Shown: in pieces, positions 26,722 to 36,405 of the stretch
Layout: every line of letters begins with the position of its first letter
Position numbering within the stretch: the stretch's first letter is position 1
NCBI RefSeq assembly: GCF_002153375.1
Contig: NZ_MTBQ01000003.1
Span: forward strand, 1-64,000
DNA length: 64,000 bases
Direction of reading: 5' to 3'
Source: Oceanobacillus rekensis
GTDB lineage: Bacteria > Bacillota > Bacilli > Bacillales > Amphibacillaceae
The notes under the pieces: generated by a model
What the model saw: only the letters and a program-made list of their open reading frames with translations
What the model was told of the DNA's origin: nothing
Database searches by the model: none
Program-made: the position numbers and the translations under genes

Positions 26722-27513
26722 TTAAAAATCAAACATAGAAAATCCGCTTTGCCCATCAAATTGCTGTTTTTCTACTGATTCATATGTTATTTGTTGTTCT
26801 TCATCTGTTCTCAGTTCAATAATATAATCAAAATCATCCATACTATATTCTGTTGATTGTACAAAAATGTCTGGATGCTCCACAACCTTAATAGCGGGAA
26901 GTTGCATAATTTCCCGAATCAATTGCCAATGCATCTCATTTGCCTTTCGTTTAGAAACGACACCATCGATAATATAAATATTATCTGAGTTATATTCTCC
27001 TTCAATGAGCTGACTTCTAACCGTTTGTTTAATCATCGTACTGGAGACAAACAACCAGCGTTTATTTGCACATACACTGGCGGCAACAACGGATTCTGTC
27101 TTACCAACCCGCGGCATACCCCGAATTCCAATTAATTTATGACCTTCCTGCTTATATAATTCTGCCATAAAATCAACGAGGAGACCCAGTTCATTACGAA
27201 CAAAACGGATTGTCTTTCTGTCATCACTATCCGTATGTATATATTTACCATGTCGGACAGCCATTCGATCCCTAAGTTTAGGCTTTCGCAATTTAAATAA
27301 TTTAATTGTGTCCATTGTTTGCAGAATTGATTTTAATCTTGTAATGTTCTCATCATATTTTGAAAGAAGCAGCATTCCCCTTCTCGAATTCTCTACTCCA
27401 TTAATAGTGATAATATTAATGGAAAGCATACCTAATAAAGAAGAGATATCACCTAATAAACCAGGCCGGTTGATTTGAATTTCATATTCAAGATACCATT
27501 GGGTTTTATCCAT
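26722..27513 (-). CDS. ymfK: YmfK (DUF3388 family)
   Basis: A 263-residue conserved Bacillaceae protein of unknown function. The N-terminal 60 residues look like an ACT/regulatory domain (EYEIQINRPGLLGDISSLLGML..ITINGV). A P-loop-like GMPRVGKTES follows near residue 145, and a DNIYIIDGV segment could be the Walker B. ATPase or nucleotide-binding activity is therefore possible but unproven. The start at 27513 follows AAAGGAG. It lies between ymfJ and ymfM as in B. subtilis. Confidence 0.85.
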   Translation of the reverse strand: MDKTQWYLEYEIQINRPGLLGDISSLLGMLSINIITINGVENSRRGMLLLSKYDENITRLKSILQTMDTIKLFKLRKPKLRDRMAVRHGKYIHTDSDDRKTIRFVRNELGLLVDFMAELYKQEGHKLIGIRGMPRVGKTESVVAASVCANKRWLFVSSTMIKQTVRSQLIEGEYNSDNIYIIDGVVSKRKANEMHWQLIREIMQLPAIKVVEHPDIFVQSTEYSMDDFDYIIELRTDEEQQITYESVEKQQFDGQSGFSMFDF

Positions 27514-27682
27514 AACGAGCTCCTTTATTTTACATATAAACAACATATTAGGCAATCCATACTATTATTACTATCATCCATAAAACATAAAATAATAAGT
27601 GTTCTCTTAGTAATATAACATTATTTCCAATTTTTCCAAACTAGAATTACCGAATGTTTCTATAAAAGTAAATTTCCCAATG

Positions 27683-27719
27683 AAAAAAGCTGTATAGAAT
27701 TGACCTATACAGCTTTTTT
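27683..27719. terminator. bidirectional-type terminator after ymfJ
   Basis: AAAAAAGCTGTATAG / CTATACAGCTTTTTT, a 15-bp perfect stem with a 7-nt loop and T-runs in both directions. It ends the ymfF-H-I-J transcript (minus). Confidence 0.93.
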
Positions 27720-27742
27720 AAAAAGTCATATCAAATTGATTT

Positions 27743-27991
27743 TTACTTGTTTTGCACGAGTTTTATCATCACATTGGCTAGTGCCTGCTGTTCTTGCTCA
27801 GATGCAGCATTCCATAGTTCTTTTAATGCCGCTTCCTCACCTGTCTTTGCTTCAACACTTTGAGCTAGGTAATCGCCCACTTCAGCAGCTATACTGGATA
27901 TTGTTTGTTGATCCATCCCTTGCTGTTGTGCCTGATCAAGCCTGTTTGCTAAGAAACCTTTCCACGTTTCAAAATTATCAAGAACTGACAT
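27743..27991 (-). CDS. ymfJ: YmfJ (DUF3243 family)
   Basis: An 82-residue helical protein (SVLDNFETWKGFLANRLDQAQQQGMDQQTISSIA..VGDYLAQSVEAKTGEEAALKELWN) matching the DUF3243/YmfJ family of unknown function. It is the last gene of the ymfFHIJ unit, followed by a strong terminator. A ribosome site GGAGG precedes the ATG. Confidence 0.88.
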   Translation of the reverse strand: MSVLDNFETWKGFLANRLDQAQQQGMDQQTISSIAAEVGDYLAQSVEAKTGEEAALKELWNAASEQEQQALANVMIKLVQNK

Positions 27992-28070
27992 TTGGCATGC
28001 CTCCTCTATTCATTTTATCCTGTATAGTATTTGGGTTTACTAATAATTTATACAGAAAAATGAACGTTTC

Positions 28071-28787
28071 TTACCAACCGCCAGAAATATTGATAATTTC
28101 TCCTTGGATATAACTTGAACGTTCATCAAGTAAAAAGCTGACAGAATGAGCAATCTCACTAGGCAAACCAGCACGATTGAGTGGTATATCAGCAATGATT
28201 GATATTTTCTCATCTTCCGTCAAATGGCCGTTCATCTTTGTTTCAATATACCCGGGACTGATCGCATTTACCGTTATGCCAGAAGGTGCAACTTCTTTTG
28301 CCAAGGCTTTGACAAAGCTGTTCTGTGCACCCTTTACAGAAGAGTATATTACTTCATTACTGGCACCAATATTACCCCAGATTGATGTAATAAAAATGAT
28401 TTTCCCTCGTTTTTGTTGGATCATTCGTGGTAATAGGTGTTTTGTAATCATCCATGGTGCTTTAACATGTAATGTCAACATGTCATCCATTACTTTTTCA
28501 GGTGTATCCTGAAGTAACCCGAACTGTGCAACGCCACTAGCGAACACAATATAATCTACAGGCAAAACCATTTCAGCAAGAAATCTTTTAATTGCTTCAT
28601 TGCTGCTCAAATCCGCTTGTATGACTGCAAGCACTGAATCTGTACTTAATTCCTGCCTTAATTCATCTATCTTTTCCTTATTTTTATTATAATGTAGCAA
28701 TACTTGATAACCATCATGCAATAGACGTTCTGCAATAGCTTTACCAATATCCCCGCTTGCACCAATGATTAGAACATTTTCCCCCAT
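28071..28787 (-). CDS. ymfI: YmfI, EF-P 5-aminopentanone reductase (SDR family)
   Basis: A short-chain dehydrogenase of 238 residues: cofactor motif GASGDIGKAIA near the N-terminus, the FASGVAQ (NAG-like) loop, Ser in the FITSIWG stretch and the catalytic YSSVKGA (YxxxK). In B. subtilis, YmfI reduces the 5-aminopentanone on Lys32 of elongation factor P; this assignment is by family and synteny. The start at 28787 follows AAGGAG. Confidence 0.88.
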   Translation of the reverse strand: MGENVLIIGASGDIGKAIAERLLHDGYQVLLHYNKNKEKIDELRQELSTDSVLAVIQADLSSNEAIKRFLAEMVLPVDYIVFASGVAQFGLLQDTPEKVMDDMLTLHVKAPWMITKHLLPRMIQQKRGKIIFITSIWGNIGASNEVIYSSVKGAQNSFVKALAKEVAPSGITVNAISPGYIETKMNGHLTEDEKISIIADIPLNRAGLPSEIAHSVSFLLDERSSYIQGEIINISGGW

Positions 28788-28797
28788 ATAAATCTCC

Positions 28798-30081
28798 TTA
28801 CTCGGCTGCAATCGTACAAACTGCTAATCGATTCTCGCTAATCCAATTTTTCATGAAATTATTGGCGTCTTGCAATGTCAGTTTTTGTATTTCAGGGATA
28901 ATTTCAAATAAATTGATTCCCATTGCATGATAGGAAGTATAGTTGTTCGCAATAAACTCAAGTGAATTCATTGAACGTAACAACTGACCAATTTTCTTTT
29001 TCTTCATTCGATCAAAAACGTCCTCCGCAAGCTCGATCTCATTTGTTGAAAGTAATAACTCAATTACCCGCTTGGAAAATTTCTCTGGCTTGTTTGTGTT
29101 GCTTCCAATCATGGAATAGCCAAAGTTTTTATCCAGATTCGTTTCAAAGTAAAAACTACCATCAATCAGATTCGCTTTATATAGTTCCTGGTAAAATTCC
29201 CCACCAGTTGAAAAGAAATGACTTAGTACCATTCCACCAAGCAGATCTTTATGAAGGAAATCATCTTTACTCAGTTCGTCACCATACTCTTTTATTCCTA
29301 TCGTACATTTTGGGATCGAAACGGGCATCGTAATTTTATTCTCTTTTATGGCCACTTCTTCTGGTTCCTCCGGTAAATTCCGCTTTAGATCTTCCATTTC
29401 CTTGAATGATTTTTTATTCTGATTCGTTTTAATCATTTCCATCATATTTTCAGGCCTGAAATTTCCAGCGAGGAATAAAGACATGTTTTCTGGATGATAG
29501 AAAGTGTTATAGCAAGTGTATAAATCATCTTTTGTAATCGAGGTTATTGATTCAACCGTCCCAGCAATATCTACGTTGACCGGATGATTCTTAAACATGC
29601 TTTTAATTGTACCCATAAACGATTGCCAATCAGGCTGATCATCATACATTTTAATCTCTTGAGAAATAATTCCTTTCTCCTTTTCAACCGACTCCTCGGA
29701 AAAATAAGGATCTTGCACAAAGTCAATTAACGTTTCAACATTTTTTTCTATATTCGTTGTCGCCGAAAATAAATATGCTGTCTTCGTAAAAGAAGTATAT
29801 GCGTTTGGTGAGGCACCTTGCTTCCCAAAGTCTGCGAAAACGTCACGGTCTTTCTTTTCAAATAGTTTATGTTCTAGAAAGTGTGCTACACCTTCAGGCA
29901 CATGAACTTCCTCCGTTTCACCAATTGGAACAAATGTTTGATCAATTGATCCATAATTTGTTGAAAAGATACCAAAGGCCTTTGCCATTTCTGGCCTTGG
30001 AAGTAAAAAGACGGTGAGCCCATTATCGAGTTTTTCTGAATATAATGTTTCATTGATTTCTTGATATATTTGCTTATTCAT
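28798..30081 (-). CDS. ymfH: YmfH, M16-family zinc peptidase (active-type subunit)
   Basis: 427 residues with the inverted zinc motif HFLEH near residue 70 and a downstream Glu in EKEKGIISQEIKMYDD, i.e. a catalytically competent M16 peptidase. The partner YmfF immediately upstream lacks the motif, so a heterodimer of active and inactive halves is likely. The start is placed at 30081, with AAGGAGG just before the ATG; it overlaps the ymfF stop by 8 bp. Confidence 0.92.
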   Translation of the reverse strand: MNKQIYQEINETLYSEKLDNGLTVFLLPRPEMAKAFGIFSTNYGSIDQTFVPIGETEEVHVPEGVAHFLEHKLFEKKDRDVFADFGKQGASPNAYTSFTKTAYLFSATTNIEKNVETLIDFVQDPYFSEESVEKEKGIISQEIKMYDDQPDWQSFMGTIKSMFKNHPVNVDIAGTVESITSITKDDLYTCYNTFYHPENMSLFLAGNFRPENMMEMIKTNQNKKSFKEMEDLKRNLPEEPEEVAIKENKITMPVSIPKCTIGIKEYGDELSKDDFLHKDLLGGMVLSHFFSTGGEFYQELYKANLIDGSFYFETNLDKNFGYSMIGSNTNKPEKFSKRVIELLLSTNEIELAEDVFDRMKKKKIGQLLRSMNSLEFIANNYTSYHAMGINLFEIIPEIQKLTLQDANNFMKNWISENRLAVCTIAAE

Positions 30082-31363
30082 CTTTTGAGCCTCCTTCACT
30101 TGTTAACAAGTATACGGTATCTTCCTCTATTTTCCCTGCTACCTGGATAACTTCATCTTTTGTAACATTACGAATACCTTCGATTAATTGATCTGGTGTT
30201 AAGGTTTTATTGCCTATTACTTGTTGATATAACAGTTCGATCAAACCTTGTGGATGGTCCATTGTTTCTTTTAACTGATTAATGATTAAATCCTTTGTTT
30301 CACTTAATTCCTCTTCTGTAAAGTCTCCATCTTTCATTGCGGTAACCTGAAGACGAATAATGTCTCTCGCCTTTTCGAAATCATTGGGAGCAATCCCACT
30401 AAACACAAAAAGCAGCCCTTTATGGCTCTCCATTCGGGAAGATGCATAATATGCCAGGCTGTTTTTTTCTCTAACATTAATAAACAGCTTAGAGCTTGGA
30501 AAGCTACCAAATACCCCATTAAATACTTGCAGGGCAAAGTAATCATCGTCTTGAAATATTATATTGGTACGATAACCAATGTGCAGCTTTGCTTGTTGTA
30601 CATTCTGTTTTTCAATAACTTCCTGTGATTTACTAACTGACTTTATTGCCTGGGATGGATTAAATTCAGGAAGTTTTTGTTGATTGATTGTCATTTTACT
30701 TGTTATTTTTTCTTTTATCGCAGCTTCGTCAAAATCACCAAGGACATAAACATCCAATTCATTCTCATTAAAGATTGTTTGATAATAATTGTACAAGTCT
30801 TCATTTGTCATGGTATCAAGCTCTTCTTCATATCCATGAACATGTAGTTGATAGGGTTCATTTTCACACATTTCATCAATAAGTCGCATGTTGGCATAAC
30901 TCATTTTGTCATCCTGTATCGCGTTTATTTTTTGTTTTAATGTATCTTTTTCACGCTTAAATATGGATTCATCAAAGCCATTCTCATTAACATTTGGCTG
31001 AAACAATATTTCGCTGAATAAACTAATTGCTTCATCTATAATAGAAGATTCTTCCGGAAGAAATTTCTCATTGGCAAATTCCAGGCGAACAGTAATAATA
31101 TGATTTTCACCCTTTTTTCCGCCGTCAACAGACAAAACGGCACCATATAAATCATCTAATTTTAATTGAAATTCACTTCTGCTTGGATAATTTTTAGTTC
31201 CCTGCTTTAATATATAAGGGAGTAAAGCTCTTTTTGTAATCGTTTCCTTCTCAAGAGGTGCTCTTAACTTTGCCACGATATTAATCGTTTTGTATTTTTT
31301 ACTTTGAATAAAATGAAGTTTTAGACCGTTTTCCCGATGTTGCTTTTCTTGAATGGCATTCAT
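30074..31363 (-). CDS. ymfF: YmfF, M16-family protein without zinc motif
   Basis: 429 residues of M16 fold. The region where HxxEH would occur reads ALLPYILKQGTKNYPS, with no zinc ligands. It therefore serves as the inactive partner of YmfH, by analogy with other two-chain M16 proteases. GGAGG precedes the ATG, and it is the first gene of the ymfF-ymfJ unit. Its substrate is unknown. Confidence 0.9.
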   Translation of the reverse strand: MNAIQEKQHRENGLKLHFIQSKKYKTINIVAKLRAPLEKETITKRALLPYILKQGTKNYPSRSEFQLKLDDLYGAVLSVDGGKKGENHIITVRLEFANEKFLPEESSIIDEAISLFSEILFQPNVNENGFDESIFKREKDTLKQKINAIQDDKMSYANMRLIDEMCENEPYQLHVHGYEEELDTMTNEDLYNYYQTIFNENELDVYVLGDFDEAAIKEKITSKMTINQQKLPEFNPSQAIKSVSKSQEVIEKQNVQQAKLHIGYRTNIIFQDDDYFALQVFNGVFGSFPSSKLFINVREKNSLAYYASSRMESHKGLLFVFSGIAPNDFEKARDIIRLQVTAMKDGDFTEEELSETKDLIINQLKETMDHPQGLIELLYQQVIGNKTLTPDQLIEGIRNVTKDEVIQVAGKIEEDTVYLLTSEGGSKDE

Positions 31364-31442
31364 AAATATCCTCCGATGCTATGTAATATTATTCTCCACA
31401 ATTATTCTGCACAATTTTACCAGTTGTCATCCATAATACAGT

Positions 31443-31477
31443 AAAAAAAACTGACTTGCTAATATAAGCAAGCCAGT
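31443..31477 (-). terminator. terminator of the nucleoside transporter operon
   Basis: ACTGACTTGCT / AGCAAGCCAGT (10 of 11 bp) with a 6-nt loop, followed on the minus strand by TTTTTTTT. It lies between the last permease and ymfF. Confidence 0.92.
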
Positions 31478-31505
31478 GAAAAGTTATTCTAAATTAATTG
31501 TAATT

Positions 31506-32459
31506 TTATCTACTTCCTTTAATATAAGGCACGCCATTTGCTTTTGGCGCTTGGGCACGTCCGATAAACCCTGCAAGTGCCAGAATCGTTAACACGTATG
31601 GCGCAATCAAAAGGAATATCTGTGGTACATTCTCAAACAGGGGAATACTTGATCCGATAACACTTAAGCTTTGGGCGAAACCAAAAAATAATGCTGCACC
31701 CATTGCACCAAGTGGATGCCATTTCCCAAAAATAACTGCGGCCAATGCCATAAAACCTTGTCCAACAATAGTTGAATGTGAGAAATTCGAAGCAATCGTA
31801 AGAGCGAAAACCGATCCACCAATTCCTCCGAGTGCTCCGGACAAGATCACAGCAATATAGCGCATCCTGGGTACATTGATACCATTTGTATCAGCTGCCA
31901 TCGGATGTTCACCTACCGCACGTAAACGCAAGCCAAATGGCGTTCTGTACAATACAAACCAAGCAATAAAAGCAAAAGCAATTGCTATATATGAAGTAAT
32001 ATAGATACCTTCAAAAAAGATAGAACCTATAATTGGTATATCAGATAAAATTGGAATATTGGTTGTATAAAAAGGCTGATCCACCATATCCGTTTGACCT
32101 TTTCCATACCATTGCTTCGTTAAATATACACCAATACCTAACGCAAGCATGTTGATTGCTACACCACTTACGACCTGACTTGCATGGAAAGAAACAGATG
32201 CAACAGCATGAATAATCGAAAAGATTGCAGACACTACCATAGCAACTATTATGGAAATCCATGGCGTCCAGACACCAAGAACATCAGAAAAAGTTAAATT
32301 GAATACAATTCCTACAAATGCTCCCATTACCATTAATCCTTCTAGACCAATGTTTACAACTCCAGACCGTTCACTAAATACACCACCTAATGCAGTAAAA
32401 ATCAGTGGTGCAGAGTAAAATAATGCTGTAGGGATAATCGACTGCAATATATCTAACAT
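31506..32459 (-). CDS. nupQ: nucleoside ABC transporter permease (NupQ-like)
   Basis: 317-residue multi-helix permease of the BPD_transp_2 family (GLEGLMVMGAFVG; VAINMLALGIGVYLTKQW; RAVGEHPMAADTNGINV). With the neighbouring ATPase, second permease and BMP lipoprotein it forms a complete importer, homologous to the B. subtilis guanosine transporter NupNOPQ. Its start is immediately next to the preceding permease stop. Confidence 0.9.
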   Translation of the reverse strand: MLDILQSIIPTALFYSAPLIFTALGGVFSERSGVVNIGLEGLMVMGAFVGIVFNLTFSDVLGVWTPWISIIVAMVVSAIFSIIHAVASVSFHASQVVSGVAINMLALGIGVYLTKQWYGKGQTDMVDQPFYTTNIPILSDIPIIGSIFFEGIYITSYIAIAFAFIAWFVLYRTPFGLRLRAVGEHPMAADTNGINVPRMRYIAVILSGALGGIGGSVFALTIASNFSHSTIVGQGFMALAAVIFGKWHPLGAMGAALFFGFAQSLSVIGSSIPLFENVPQIFLLIAPYVLTILALAGFIGRAQAPKANGVPYIKGSR

Positions 32460-33506
32460 TTATTTACCCTCCTTTTTAAAGCGAAGCAATATCCAGCGAA
32501 TAATATAGCTAGATGCTACAAAGAAAATAATTAAAGCAATAATGATATCTACAAGCTCAGTTGGCACACCAGCACCAGTAGGCATTTCACCAGCACCCTC
32601 TTTTAATGCCCCAAACAAAAATGCTGCCAGCACAACACCTAAAGCGGTATTTGCACCAAGTAAGGCAACGGCTATACCATCAAAGCCCATATTAGGAAAA
32701 CCGGACATAACAGAAATGGTTCCATAGGTTCCTAACCCCTCCATGGCGCCTGCCAAACCTGCAAATGTCCCAGCTATAACCATTGAGAGAACTATATTTT
32801 TACTTACATTCATTCCGGCATATCGAGAAGCATGCTCGTTGTAACCAACAGATTTCAGCTCATATCCAATTGTTGTTCTCTGGATAATAAACCACATAAT
32901 TACTGCTGCAAATAAGGCGATTAGTATTCCATAGTGAACACGGGAGTATAATGTAATACTTTGCAACCAGTCCGATGCCAATGAAGCTGACGCAGGAATT
33001 GCTTCGGTTGTGGTTTGGCGATCTGTTAATACATTTCTAATAATGTCATTTGTTACAAATAATGCTATATAGTTCATCATAATCGTAACAATAACTTCAT
33101 GCACTCCAAGTTTTGCCTTCAGTATACCCGGGATAAATGCCCAAAGTGCTCCCGCTATTCCTGCTGCGATTATAGCAAGCGGTAAATGAATATACATTGG
33201 AGCATCGATCGCAAGTCCTACCCACACTGCTGCAAGCCAACCAACAATCACCTGACCTTCAGCACCAATATTAAATAAACCGGTACGGAAGGCAAATGCA
33301 ATTGATAAACCTGTCAATATATACGGTGTCGATCTTCTTATCGTTTCACCAAGCGTATAAGAATCTCCGAATGCTCCATTCCATAAAGCTGTATATCCTT
33401 CAATTGGGTTAAATCCGGAAACGAGCATGATAATTGCGCCTGCTAGCAAGCCAAGAAACACGGAAATTATAGGCACTAGAACGGTAAATAATTTATTCTG
33501 TGACAT
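32460..33506 (-). CDS. nupP: nucleoside ABC transporter permease (NupP-like)
   Basis: 348-residue permease (FRTGLFNIGAEGQVIVGWL; GVHEVIVTIMMNYIALF; KSVGYNEHASRYAGMNV), the larger permease of the pair. The start at 33506 is an ATG inside the end of the ATPase gene; a GTG three codons earlier (33515) is also possible. The 14-bp overlap implies coupled translation. Confidence 0.9.
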   Translation of the reverse strand: MSQNKLFTVLVPIISVFLGLLAGAIIMLVSGFNPIEGYTALWNGAFGDSYTLGETIRRSTPYILTGLSIAFAFRTGLFNIGAEGQVIVGWLAAVWVGLAIDAPMYIHLPLAIIAAGIAGALWAFIPGILKAKLGVHEVIVTIMMNYIALFVTNDIIRNVLTDRQTTTEAIPASASLASDWLQSITLYSRVHYGILIALFAAVIMWFIIQRTTIGYELKSVGYNEHASRYAGMNVSKNIVLSMVIAGTFAGLAGAMEGLGTYGTISVMSGFPNMGFDGIAVALLGANTALGVVLAAFLFGALKEGAGEMPTGAGVPTELVDIIIALIIFFVASSYIIRWILLRFKKEGK

Positions 33507-35034
33507 TGGACTCACCCGCCTTTACTTTACTGCCTGCCATCAACAGGCCAAGCTCTTGTTCGTTTGTTTCTTCCGGTTTTACCTCAGCTACAATTTTACC
33601 GTCAAACATTACTGCTATTCGGTCACTTACATTAATAATTTCATCTAGTTCAAAAGAGACAAGAAGGATTGCCTTTCCTTTATCCCGCTCCTCTATTAAC
33701 TTTTTATGGATAAATTCGATTGCACCAACATCAAGCCCTCTGGTAGGCTGAGCAGCAATCAGTAAGTCCGGTGAACGATCCACTTCCCGACCAATGATTG
33801 CTTTTTGCTGATTACCACCTGATAGTGCTCTTGCTGGCGTATGTACACTTGGTGTACGCACATCGTATTCTTGGATTAATTTCTCTGCCTTATTTAGAAT
33901 CTCTTTATAATTCAATACTTTTGCTTTGGAATACGGCTTTTTATAATAGGTTTGCAGAACCATATTTTCACCAATTGAATAGTCCAGAACGAGTCCAAAT
34001 CGATGCCTGTCCTGGGGAATATGCCCAATACCACTTTCAGTGACTTTTCTCGGGCTTTTATTCATGATATTTTTATTATTAAGTTCTATTTTCCCTGATA
34101 CGGATTTGGTTAGCCCCGTTATAGCTTCAATCAATTCTGATTGTCCATTGCCATCCACACCTGCAATCCCAACAATTTCACCAGCATGGATTTCAAGATT
34201 GAGCCCTTTGACAAGATCTACTTTTCTAGAATCTTTCACTACCAGATTTTCTATTTTAAGTACCGTTTCCTTAGGATGAGATTCTGTTTTAACAGTATTG
34301 AAATTAACTTCCCTGCCAACCATTAAGGAGGCCAGTTCATTTACATTTGTATTGAAAGTATCTACGGTACCAATGCCTTTTCCTTTGCGGATCACAGTAC
34401 AACTATCACAAACTTCCATAATTTCCTTCAATTTGTGGGTAATTAAAATGATAGATTTGCCTTCTTTAACAAGAGAACGCATAATATCCATTAATTCATT
34501 AATTTCTTGAGGGGTCAGTACTGCAGTTGGTTCATCAAATATAAGTACTTCAGCACCACGGTAAAGTGTTTTTAGAATTTCAACACGTTGTTGCATTCCA
34601 ACAGAAATATCACTTATTTTGGCATCAGGGTCTACTTTTAGCCCATATCTATCGGAAATCTCTTTAATATTTTTTCTTGCTCTATCAATATCAATAACTC
34701 CACTCTTTTTGGTCGGTTCACTACCAAGCACAATATTTTGAGTTACCGTAAATGGTTCAACAAGCATAAAATGCTGATGTACCATTCCAATTCCTAATTC
34801 GTTTGCAATATTAGGATTAGTAATATTTACCTTTTTACCTTTAACCCTTATCTCTCCTTGCTCTGGCTGGTACAAACCGAATAAAACATTCATTAAAGTG
34901 GACTTTCCTGCACCATTCTCTCCTAAAAGAGCATGGATTTCACCTTTTTTAAGCTGAACAGTAATGTTATCGTTCGCAACGATACCTGGAAATTCTTTTC
35001 GAATGTTCAACATTTCAATCACATACTCCACCAT
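33493..35034 (-). CDS. nupO: nucleoside ABC transporter ATPase, two NBDs (NupO-like)
   Basis: 513 residues with tandem nucleotide-binding domains, as in sugar and BMP-type importers: NBD1 Walker A GENGAGKST near 40 with ISVGMQQRVEI signature, NBD2 GVDGNGQSEL (degenerate Walker A) and LSGGNQQK signature near 400. The start at 35034 follows AAAGGGGTG. It is separated from the lipoprotein gene by 150 bp containing two hairpins. Confidence 0.93.
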   Translation of the reverse strand: MVEYVIEMLNIRKEFPGIVANDNITVQLKKGEIHALLGENGAGKSTLMNVLFGLYQPEQGEIRVKGKKVNITNPNIANELGIGMVHQHFMLVEPFTVTQNIVLGSEPTKKSGVIDIDRARKNIKEISDRYGLKVDPDAKISDISVGMQQRVEILKTLYRGAEVLIFDEPTAVLTPQEINELMDIMRSLVKEGKSIILITHKLKEIMEVCDSCTVIRKGKGIGTVDTFNTNVNELASLMVGREVNFNTVKTESHPKETVLKIENLVVKDSRKVDLVKGLNLEIHAGEIVGIAGVDGNGQSELIEAITGLTKSVSGKIELNNKNIMNKSPRKVTESGIGHIPQDRHRFGLVLDYSIGENMVLQTYYKKPYSKAKVLNYKEILNKAEKLIQEYDVRTPSVHTPARALSGGNQQKAIIGREVDRSPDLLIAAQPTRGLDVGAIEFIHKKLIEERDKGKAILLVSFELDEIINVSDRIAVMFDGKIVAEVKPEETNEQELGLLMAGSKVKAGESNVTE

Positions 35035-35093
35035 GTTCACCCCTTTATAATCTGATATATCTTTTAATGGTATTATTTTAATAAAATCACCAA

Positions 35094-35121
35094 ATAAAAA
35101 GGATCTTATTATACAGATCCT
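35094..35121 (-). terminator. second hairpin between BMP lipoprotein and ATPase genes
   Basis: AGGATCT / AGATCCT (7 bp) with an 8-nt loop and a minus-strand TTTTTATTT tail. It looks like a partial terminator that would lower expression of the downstream ATPase and permeases. Confidence 0.7.
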
Positions 35122-35151
35122 CTTTATTTGAAAATTTTATCCTACATGATA

Positions 35152-35177
35152 GAAGAAGGCTGCAGTCAGCCTTCTTC
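35152..35177 (-). other. hairpin directly after BMP lipoprotein gene
   Basis: GAAGAAGGCTG / CAGCCTTCTTC, a perfect 11-bp stem with a 4-nt loop, 9 bp past the stop codon and without a T-run. This type of 3' hairpin stabilises the mRNA for abundant binding proteins. Confidence 0.75.
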
Positions 35178-35185
35178 ATTATTTA

Positions 35186-36301
35186 TTAAAGCGAGCTTTC
35201 GAATGTCTCTAATTCTTCACGTGTTTTTGGTACTTCTATTTCCCCGTTTAGAATCTTTTCTTGCCATTCGTTGACTGTATTAACAATTTCTTCTGTCATT
35301 GCTTCTGTATTTGTTTCAGCAATTGCAATTCCTTCTTCTTCAATACCGAATTCTAAAATTTCACCACCTGGGAATTGATCATTTGCTAGCATGTTAGCAA
35401 CTTCCTGTACTGCAACGTCCACACGCTTAATCATAGAAGTCAATGTAACATTTTGATCATTAATTTCACCATCTTCATGTTGGTCACGGTCAACACCGAT
35501 AACCCAAATTTCACGTTCCGGATCGTTTTGCTTGATATCTTTTGCTTGATTGAATACACCATTTCCAGTCCCACCAGAAGCATGGAAGATAATGTCTATA
35601 TCATTGCTGTACATGTTGGAAGCAATTAACTTACCTTTTGATGGATCATCAAATGTTTCAGCATACTGTACATCTACTTCAATCTCTGAATTCACTGATT
35701 TTGCTCCTGCAATAAATCCTGCTTCAAATTTGTTGATTAATGGTGAATCAATTCCACCGACAAAACCAAGTTTGTTTGTAGTTGTCTTACTCGCTGCTGC
35801 AACACCAGCCAGGAAGGATCCTTCATGTTCTTTGAAAGTAACACTTACTGCATTTGGTGCTTCTACAATAGCGTCAACTAATGCAAATTTAGTATCTGAA
35901 AATTGTTCTGCAGCTTTTTGAATATCCTCTTGTAAAAGGAAACCAGTACCAAAGATAAGACTATATTCATCTCGAACAAGACGTGTAATGTTTGGCATAA
36001 AGTCTGCTTTAGATCCTGATTGTGCATAATTAAAGCCATTCCCTTTTGACAAACCATGTTCTTCTCCCCATGCTTGCATACCTTCCCATGCAGACTGGTT
36101 AAAAGATTTATCATCTACTCCACCTTGATCTGTTACCATAGCAATACTGTAATCTGAAGACCCTTCTTCAGTAGCAGCATCATCTCCGCTGTTTGTCGAA
36201 TCTGTTGTTTCTTCTTCGTCAGACCCCCCACCACATGCAGCTAATACGATTCCAAGACTAAGTAGTAAAGCAAATAATAAAATAAATTTACGATTTTTCA
36301 T
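35186..36301 (-). CDS. nupN: BMP-family substrate-binding lipoprotein (NupN-like)
   Basis: 371-residue lipoprotein with signal peptide and lipobox LAAC (Cys23), then an acidic linker (about 28-50) and the Bmp domain (SIAMVTDQGGVDDKSFNQSAWEGM). It binds nucleosides outside the membrane and hands them to the NupOPQ complex. It is the first gene of the operon, downstream of the GntR gene; hairpins after it suggest it is made in excess of the permeases. Confidence 0.92.
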   Translation of the reverse strand: MKNRKFILLFALLLSLGIVLAACGGGSDEEETTDSTNSGDDAATEEGSSDYSIAMVTDQGGVDDKSFNQSAWEGMQAWGEEHGLSKGNGFNYAQSGSKADFMPNITRLVRDEYSLIFGTGFLLQEDIQKAAEQFSDTKFALVDAIVEAPNAVSVTFKEHEGSFLAGVAAASKTTTNKLGFVGGIDSPLINKFEAGFIAGAKSVNSEIEVDVQYAETFDDPSKGKLIASNMYSNDIDIIFHASGGTGNGVFNQAKDIKQNDPEREIWVIGVDRDQHEDGEINDQNVTLTSMIKRVDVAVQEVANMLANDQFPGGEILEFGIEEEGIAIAETNTEAMTEEIVNTVNEWQEKILNGEIEVPKTREELETFESSL

Positions 36302-36405
36302 TTAAAAGCCCCCTTAAATAATTTACTGTTGATTAGTTTTACAATAGAATTCCTACTAGACCTGCTATCTTGCCCATCACCTCCTAAAAAAACATGGTTG
36401 GACTT

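Noticed and set aside
36302-36405. Possible 12-residue leader peptide before the BMP lipoprotein gene (minus strand, AGGAGGTGATGGGC)
   Set aside because: The AGGAGG is only about two bases from the ATG, too close for efficient initiation, and no attenuator structure follows.
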